From NCBI GenBank assembly GCA_902806575.1, contig CADCXD010000005.1, forward strand, positions 2,852,001 to 2,916,000: a DNA stretch of 64,000 nucleotides, written 5' to 3'. Shown piece by piece: positions 57,866 through 64,000 of this stretch (its first letter is position 1; every line of letters begins with the position of its first letter). This stretch comes from Jackrogersella multiformis (lineage: Eukaryota > Ascomycota > Sordariomycetes > Xylariales > Hypoxylaceae). The position numbers and the translations under genes are program-made. The notes under the pieces are model-generated. The model made no database searches. It was not told where the DNA came from and worked only from the letters and a program-made list of their open reading frames with translations.

Positions 57866-60460
57866 TCTTAGGCGTAATGAGACACTTATGATACTATCAT
57901 ATTGTTTGTTCTAGCAAGGAGTTTAGGAAAACGGGATATGTATGTTAGTTATGGGCTGTATGGCACTTGCAGCTACTTGTCGAAGCTTAAGACCTTGTTT
58001 GTTGAATAAATAGTCGTTGATATTGATGATTTCAAGCTAAAGTGACTAACTTTGCTTTTAGGGGAAAACACTGAGGGTATCATCGATTTACCGCTATTTT
58101 AGCGGGCTTGCAATTGCAGACTTGCTGAAGAAATCCAACTTACCCAGATCGTAGTTTAACCAAGTTCGTCTGAAAAGTCTTGGGAATCGGAGAGATCTCT
58201 GGCTTAGCTCGGGCAGGGAGCACATATATGTAAAGTGTGCGGGAAGGATCAATGTCATGGGCCGTCCCTTACCTCCCTGCAAACTCGGCTTGCCGACTTT
58301 CCTGGGGCTTCGGCACGATACAATACTTGGTCGATATGCTCCCGAGCTGATGCACTTACCTGAGATATGTCTCAGTCCCTCTTGGCCAACCACTCATAAA
58401 AGTCGGATACACGCCGGGCAATTTGAATGCTACATGAGATTGTTTGTTTCGAACCGATTCCCTCGCCTATCTGAGGTAAAAAAACTCGAGTCGATGGTGA
58501 TTGGTCCAATGGCATAAGTTAGATGGGAGGGTTTTTATGCATGTTGGTGCGAATGTGTAAATTGGACGCCGGCTTGGTGGACGAAATCATCGAATCAACA
58601 AACTTTATCTCGTAGGACTTTCCATGCCGGGCTGTCTGCCTGGCGCCTAGGATTAATGAGATCGTATTTATGCCAGTCATCGGGGATTCACTGAAGATCT
58701 TTATTTGCATCGGCTTGAAGGCACTGAGGATGAAGAGCGATGGATACCCGAAGGATCGGCAAGCCGTCTCGGCCGTACCTCTGGTGGCTTGGCCGATCCC
58801 ATGGTCTTCCTTTAGGCCTCACGAGTCACGAACAAGCCACATTTAAACGATTTCTCCCATGCATTACCTGGCTTCGTGACAGTTGCTCATCAGCCGCCCG
58901 CTGCTAAATATTTGCTTTTCCGGTGCGTTGTTGTTCGAGCGCTTGGAATGGTAAGACAAGACATTCGATGCAGCACCATAAGGGTTGAGCGAATAGGGGC
59001 AAATGGCAGGTTCGGTTTTCTTCGTCATCCTGTCCCGGCAGCTTGGATCGCTTAGCATACAAAAATCTCCTGGCGGTTCGGTTGTGTGAGTCTTTGCTGA
59101 TGTGATACGCGTGACGAAACATACATCGAACTCCCCGATTAGGAGCGGCAGATGCTGGATTCCGCCAACGCAGCTCGGACCAATCACCTGGAAGACGGAA
59201 TAGGTAGGCTGCAGGCCGTAGCAATAGGTATCGCAATAAAACATCTTCCGCTGCATCGTAGGTAATCGGCATGGCTACTTTCTCGGTCTACGGTCATCTC
59301 GCATTGCATACTACGTAGGTGTATGTATGGGGGCTAGCGGCCCCCAAAGAGCCCCCAAGCAGCAATAAGGTAGGTAGGATCCATGGATATGCGTAGTAAG
59401 ACTTGGAGGAGTTCGCAGAACTACTACATACTTAGGTGGGTAGTATTATGTCAGTACATACATATGTACCTAGGTATGCTGATATGTGCGTGCAGTGTGT
59501 GACGAAAATGGTCAACTAAGTAGAGATAATAGAGATAATATAGGTCGGTAGTGTCCTGATTGAGACGCTTAGTGGATCGATAAACTTTGGGGGATGGGGG
59601 AGGGAAAGGTATTAGACAGATTTGCTTGATGATTGGGTAAAATTGTTAGTGGGTGACTTTAAGCATCTCCAATGAGCGGCCATATCCGGAACTATCAGCC
59701 TGGATCTCCACTTGGAAAAGTGGCACGGACAAGGTTCCTTGCAGTCGGAACCGAAAGCTAACACACGTGCCCTAAACTCCCATTGGTCAATTATCTTTCG
59801 CCTGCATGAGTGCCCCCAGGTTGTTATACCTAACATGGAGGTGTAGAAGACACATCCCAGTCTAGTCCCGATTATCGATTGTCGATTGTTCAACTCCTAC
59901 CGAATCACGACGATACCTAGTACTACGTAGCCCCGCCCGGCCCCCCTTCTTCTTCCCTCTCCCTCTTCAATGATTTGCATCGTTATGCTGATTCCATTTA
60001 GTTCGGCCGAACATGGTTTAGTGAGGTGATTGAGGTGATGTGTGTTGAATTTCACGAGACGGTCGAGCCAAATTGTCAGATATCACAAAGCCATTCGCGC
60101 TTACCATCGTCTGTCGTGCTCTCTCAGAGTAAAAACCTCACTTGGGAATGAGACGAAGCCAGAGCCTCGACGAAGCGCTCAATCTGCTCCCTTGCTTCGC
60201 GGTTGAGCGAATCTTTTCTCTGCCGGGGACTTTATAAACCTCCGCTTGCGGCTCCTTAGCAAATTCTTGTTTACCTAAGTAAACCCTCAGGGATCCTATC
60301 TTGGCTGCAGATACAGACAGACAGACAGACAGCATTCCGTCTCGAGTTCTGTGCGACTACCAATACACCTCAGTGCGATATCCGATATATCTTAAGAGTA
60401 GCATCCAACGCCCCTCGATTGCAGACGGGACCTCCTAGGAGTAAACAAGCACTGGCTACG
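57866..60460. other. Long intergenic region
   Basis: About 2.6 kb without a supported gene. Overlapping minus-strand frames at 58864-59272 have no family resemblance. A TACCTAGGTA palindrome lies near 59465-59477 and an ACAG microsatellite at 60313-60332, just upstream of the next gene. Confidence 0.4.
60313..60332. repeat. ACAG microsatellite
   Basis: Five ACAG units in the likely promoter or leader of the gene at 60461. Confidence 0.85.
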
Positions 60461-61866
60461 ATGTATCGTGCTCTCACCTTCGCCGCCCTCTGGCGTGCAA
60501 TAGCGGCTTTGCTCGTAGCGGATGGTTCTCCATGCGAGACAAAATGCGGCAATGTGTTATCCTCAACGTCGCCAGACATGATCGTCTGCAACGGGACGGC
60601 ATACAGCGGCACGACGGACGGTCAGGTCTTCCAGGCCTGTGTCGGTTGCGAATCTACGAGCTCATACGCAACACCACAAGGACAGCAAAACATATCAGAC
60701 TTACAGTACATGCTCTGTGTGCACTCACCTACTCTACTCCACACATATCCTAGACTTGCTAACCCATGCCCTAGACAATATGCGATATGCCACCAACATG
60801 TGTTTATTCGATGCTGCAACGAACCCGTGTATTACCACGTATGTATCTATGATCTTTCATCATGTCTCTGTGCTAATTTAAGTACGACAGCTTCGCATGC
60901 GGCAATATTGAAAACGCAATTCGGTATCAGAACCTTTCGTCTAGTAGCTCGATATATGGCTACTGCGATAAATGGACGGACTATAACCTCGACAAATGTC
61001 ATAATTGTTTGGCCTCTTCTGCTGATGGTCATTATCTTAGCAATTGTAAGTCTCGTCACAAGTTATTTGGCCATATCATAACCTAACCTGTCATCCCCGA
61101 TGCAGTCATATCAATTTTAGATGGTGCCTGTAGATTAAGGCTTGAGCCGCCAGCCACTCTTCCCTTGCAGGGCAACCTATTTTCCACGGATTTCGTGAAT
61201 GTTACAGAACCTACGCCTACAGCAACGTTCTCAACTCCAGGGATTGCCGGTCCCCTGGACTCCGGGTCCATTGCCGGTATCGTTGTCGGTGGTCTCGTCG
61301 TCCTTCTCGTCGTCGTCGGATGCGGAATTGTTATTAACGGCAAGCGCCGAAGAAAGGCATACCTCCGCCGCCGGGAGCAAATCACCAAGAACTGGCCGCC
61401 GTCGCAGGGCGGCGGCGAGATGTTCGAAACTCCCATCAGCCAGAAGCCGCTGCGCGGGTGGGAGGACTCTCCCGTCAGCGCGGCCACGCAGTCCACGTTC
61501 CCTCCCTACTTCTCCCCGTACACGTCGCAGTACAACAGCCCCGTCAGCGGCGTCGAGGGGTCCAGCAACAGGGCGTGGCCGGCGGAGAAGTCGCAAAACA
61601 TCGGCATCGCCATAAGCCCCAACCACGAGACCCACTCCCCGTGGGACGACAAGAAGGGCAAGGACAAGATGGCCGCGGAAAACGACGGGTACGAGCTGCA
61701 GGAGGGCGTGAATAGCGCCGGCGGCTACGGGTACTCGATACCGCCGCCACCGCCGCTGGCTACGGCGCCGATGCTGGGGCACCCGGGGTACGGGCGGCAC
61801 GGCGCCCCGCCGAGGGCCCCGCAGGCGGCTGATGGTCGTATGCCCGGAGCCGCTCTGCCGTTTTGA
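60461..61866 (+). CDS. Single-pass membrane protein, Cys-rich ectodomain (paralogue B)
   Basis: Four exons, 60461-60716, 60775-60838, 60891-61045 and 61106-61866, giving 411 aa. A signal peptide (LTFAALWRAIAALLVADG) leads an ectodomain with two similar halves: CGNVLSS to QACVGCESTSSY and YMLYNMRYATNMCLF, then CGNIENA to KCHNCLASS and YLSNFISILDGAC. A membrane helix follows (SIAGIVVGGLVVLLVVVGCG), then basic KRRRKAYLRRR and a Ser/Pro/Gly-rich cytosolic tail of about 170 residues with a proline run near 370. The string QGNLFSTDFVNVT before the helix matches SGSLFTQFQVNIT in paralogue A, and the first and last introns fall at the same places and phases. I recognise no named family. Confidence 0.8.
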
Positions 61867-63470
61867 ATGGGTGGGTGAATGCATGCATGGTTGATTTTCG
61901 GTGCAATACTAGCGTGGCGTTGAGTGGCGAGTGCTGGCCTGCTGTTTTAGCAGCGGGTGGGTTGGGGTTGGGCTGGAGCAGTAATAGTGATACCACGGAC
62001 ACGGAGTTGACGAGCACCTCGATCCCGCCGGCGAGGTGGGGCATTGTTATGATTGTTTTTATGATGAAATATACTTGGATACAGGTATTCAATCAGAGAT
62101 ATGTGCTGATCATCGTCACTTTGCCTGTGATACTAATTATATTGATGCCAAGGAGTATTATAGCCCGGTTTCTCACCTTTCCGTATCAAAACGGCTACAA
62201 TATACCTAGGTAAGTATTCTTCTCTTAGTCGTCGTCGTGTGCGGGTTGGAGGTTCTTCGTGGGCACAAGGCAAGTACCTACCCGTGACAATCTTGTGTGG
62301 CTGCTCCCCCAGTGCACCGTAACGTCGGGATTTTTGGTACCTCCTTCGTCAATTCCTTAACCTGATTATTCTTGTAGTTGGTTGATATGTCACAGTCCGT
62401 CAAACACTTCTGGATGGTGGAACATCCTAATAATTTACATTTACTGATATAAAAGCATTGACAATTTGGACTGTCGATAGCTTTGTAGCCCACGATGAAT
62501 TCGTTAAATCACAAGTGAATCTCAATAGCAGCCAAGAGAAAACTACTTTGAACTAGTGTTTCCATGCTGGCACTCTTAGTTCATATTCCGCTAGACTTCC
62601 TGCGAGATTACTGCGTGGGAATGGATATGGATGAGCTGGCTAGTCGTCGAACTTCCAGCCAAGTTGACTGTTTCTTGCACCGTGGGTGGAATCTATACCT
62701 GTGAAAGGAAGGCCACCCGCAGGATCCTGTCGACTAACTAGCAGTTGTCCTAGGTCCCGGCCATTTTGGAAGTCCAAGATGTTCCTCCTTAATCGCACAA
62801 TCCTATATTCAGGGGGTTTCCCACTAGCTCTTTAATTTGGTATTGATTTACTACCAAAGGAATATATCTTCTGGTAGGCTAACCACAGACGACCAAACTA
62901 GCGAAGCGACGACATTAGTCTAATCAATAGAACTCATATTACGTTCTCCCAAGTATGAAAGGAGACTGCCACATAATCACATGACGACGCGAAACCCGAA
63001 AACCCGGCGATTTAAAATTAATAAACCATACGATCTTTCTTCGTGATAGTTTAAGTAGATGCTAATCTATGACAGGGACGGTTATATTGCCTGTATTAAG
63101 AAAGACGGCACGGCTAGGTACTTGGCACTATCAATTACTGTTTAGACCTGCAACCCGTTGGTGTAATCCCTCCCCCCTTACCTGTTAGGCGGGCAATTTC
63201 ATTGGCTGCATGGTACGGAGCTGAGGCAGTTAGTAGAACAGGCCAGGCTTTGTTGGTTCCAACACTTATCATGTCTTACTACTTTTGTCTCACGTCCTTG
63301 TTGGTACTCTTCGAAGAGTGCTACCAGAAACTTCCATATGGAACATTATCTCTCATTTCGCCATCTCGTCCTCATCGAATCTACAACGCTCATCCGCGCC
63401 ATCCTATCGGGACTGTAGGAATGGTGTTTATATAGATTCGCGCCAGTCAATATATTACGATTCAGCTACC
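61867..63470. other. Intergenic region
   Basis: About 1.6 kb without a supported gene. The first 300 bases are GC-richer than the rest and may be the 3' untranslated region of paralogue B. No repeat of note. Confidence 0.4.
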
Positions 63471-64000
63471 ATGGAGGAGTTCGACTATGTGGTAGTAGGT
63501 GCTGGTAAGCAGCCTCACTTCCGTTCCTCGCTGACTGAAATGAACATTCGGTGAATATGAGTGAGAAGATCGTCAAGCTAATAGGATCGTAGGGTTTCAC
63601 GGGCTAGCTGCTGCGAAGCAGCTTCACTGCCTGAATCCTGGTAGCACATTGGCGGTTTTCGATGGAGAGTCCACGCTGGGTGGCAAATGGGCCGAAGAGC
63701 GTCTGTTCCCGGGGCTCAAGAGCAATAACCTCTTGGGAACATATGAGTATCCGGATTTTCCAATGAGCAGTGAGAAGTTCAATGTCAAACCTGGCGAGCA
63801 TATACCCGGCGAGGTGATTAACGCGTATCTGAAGGCATACGCTGAAGAGTTCGGAATCATCAACTTCGTACGACTGGAGACCAGGGTTCTTGTCGCAGAG
63901 CACCAAGACACGCCGGAGGGAGGGTGGGTTTTAACCGTGCAACCAGCGAAGCGAGAAAGTACTCAGGTCGTCGCTCGCCGGCTTATTATCGCCACAGGAT
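63471..64000 (+). CDS. FAD-dependent monooxygenase, 5' part only
   Basis: Exon 1 is 63471-63504 and exon 2 begins at 63593 and runs off the window. The start reads EEFDYVVVGAG and continues across the intron as FHGLAAAK, a Rossmann FAD-binding motif (GxGxxG/A). Further strings are FDGESTLGGKWAEERLFPGL, YEYPDFPM, GEVINAYLKAYAEEFGI and, at the window end, RRLIIATG, all typical of flavin-containing monooxygenases of the Baeyer-Villiger/FMO type that oxidise small molecules with NADPH and oxygen. The 88-nt first intron keeps frame. About 147 residues are visible; the NADPH-binding half lies outside. Substrate unknown. Confidence 0.88.

Noticed and set aside
61231..61884. Minus-strand 217-codon frame over paralogue B
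   Set aside because: Shadow of the GC-rich last exon; the plus-strand frame has a membrane helix and matches paralogue A.

Overview
This is a nuclear segment of a filamentous ascomycete (Pezizomycotina, most likely a sordariomycete; the class is my inference). Genes carry short GT-AG introns, mostly 45-100 nt, with CTAAC/CTGAC-like branch sites. Products include fungal markers such as mitochondrial ornithine acetyltransferase, a Gep4-type phosphatase and an Nta1-type amidase. Intergenic DNA is peppered with palindromic CTACCTAGGTAGG-type repeats. All exon joins were made by eye from splice signals and family similarity; no search was run.

Region 1 (1-10 kb): a kinase-like scrap, a putative amidoligase, a small Cys-rich protein and a vacuolar carboxypeptidase S-type M20 peptidase, then about 4 kb of non-coding DNA. 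Region 2 (10.2-18.7 kb): a 14-exon highly reducing polyketide synthase, KS-AT-DH-MT-ER-KR-ACP, 2601 aa. Its KS, AT, MT, KR and ACP motifs look intact, but the DH histidine is Tyr and the ER nucleotide-binding glycines are lost. No regulator, release enzyme or clear tailoring enzyme sits beside it. Region 3 (19-32 kb): a housekeeping block with CutC-like protein, a Myb/SANT-like protein, Gep4, Orc2, a GFA-family protein, an Rcf3-like mitochondrial protein, RFC subunit 4 and ArgJ.

Region 4 (35-43 kb): an intact allantoate/nicotinate-type MFS transporter is followed by two broken oxidoreductase genes. The phytanoyl-CoA dioxygenase-like gene is split by a tRNA-derived SINE with 8-bp target-site duplications and also has a second frame break. 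The neighbouring short-chain dehydrogenase carries a CT duplication that shifts its frame. This looks like a small metabolic module being lost.

Region 5 (43-64 kb): a small secreted protein, a derlin, a single-pass membrane protein with a Cys-rich ectodomain, a second secreted protein built of two repeats with dibasic sites between them, an AT-rich terminal-inverted-repeat element containing eleven 18-bp repeats, an Nta1-like amidase with a very long disordered tail, a paralogue of the membrane protein, and the 5' end of a flavin monooxygenase cut by the window edge.

The most notable items are the SINE-split dioxygenase, the paired Cys-rich membrane proteins, the secreted duplicated protein, the PKS with two degenerate reducing domains, and two kinds of unclassified non-coding repeats.
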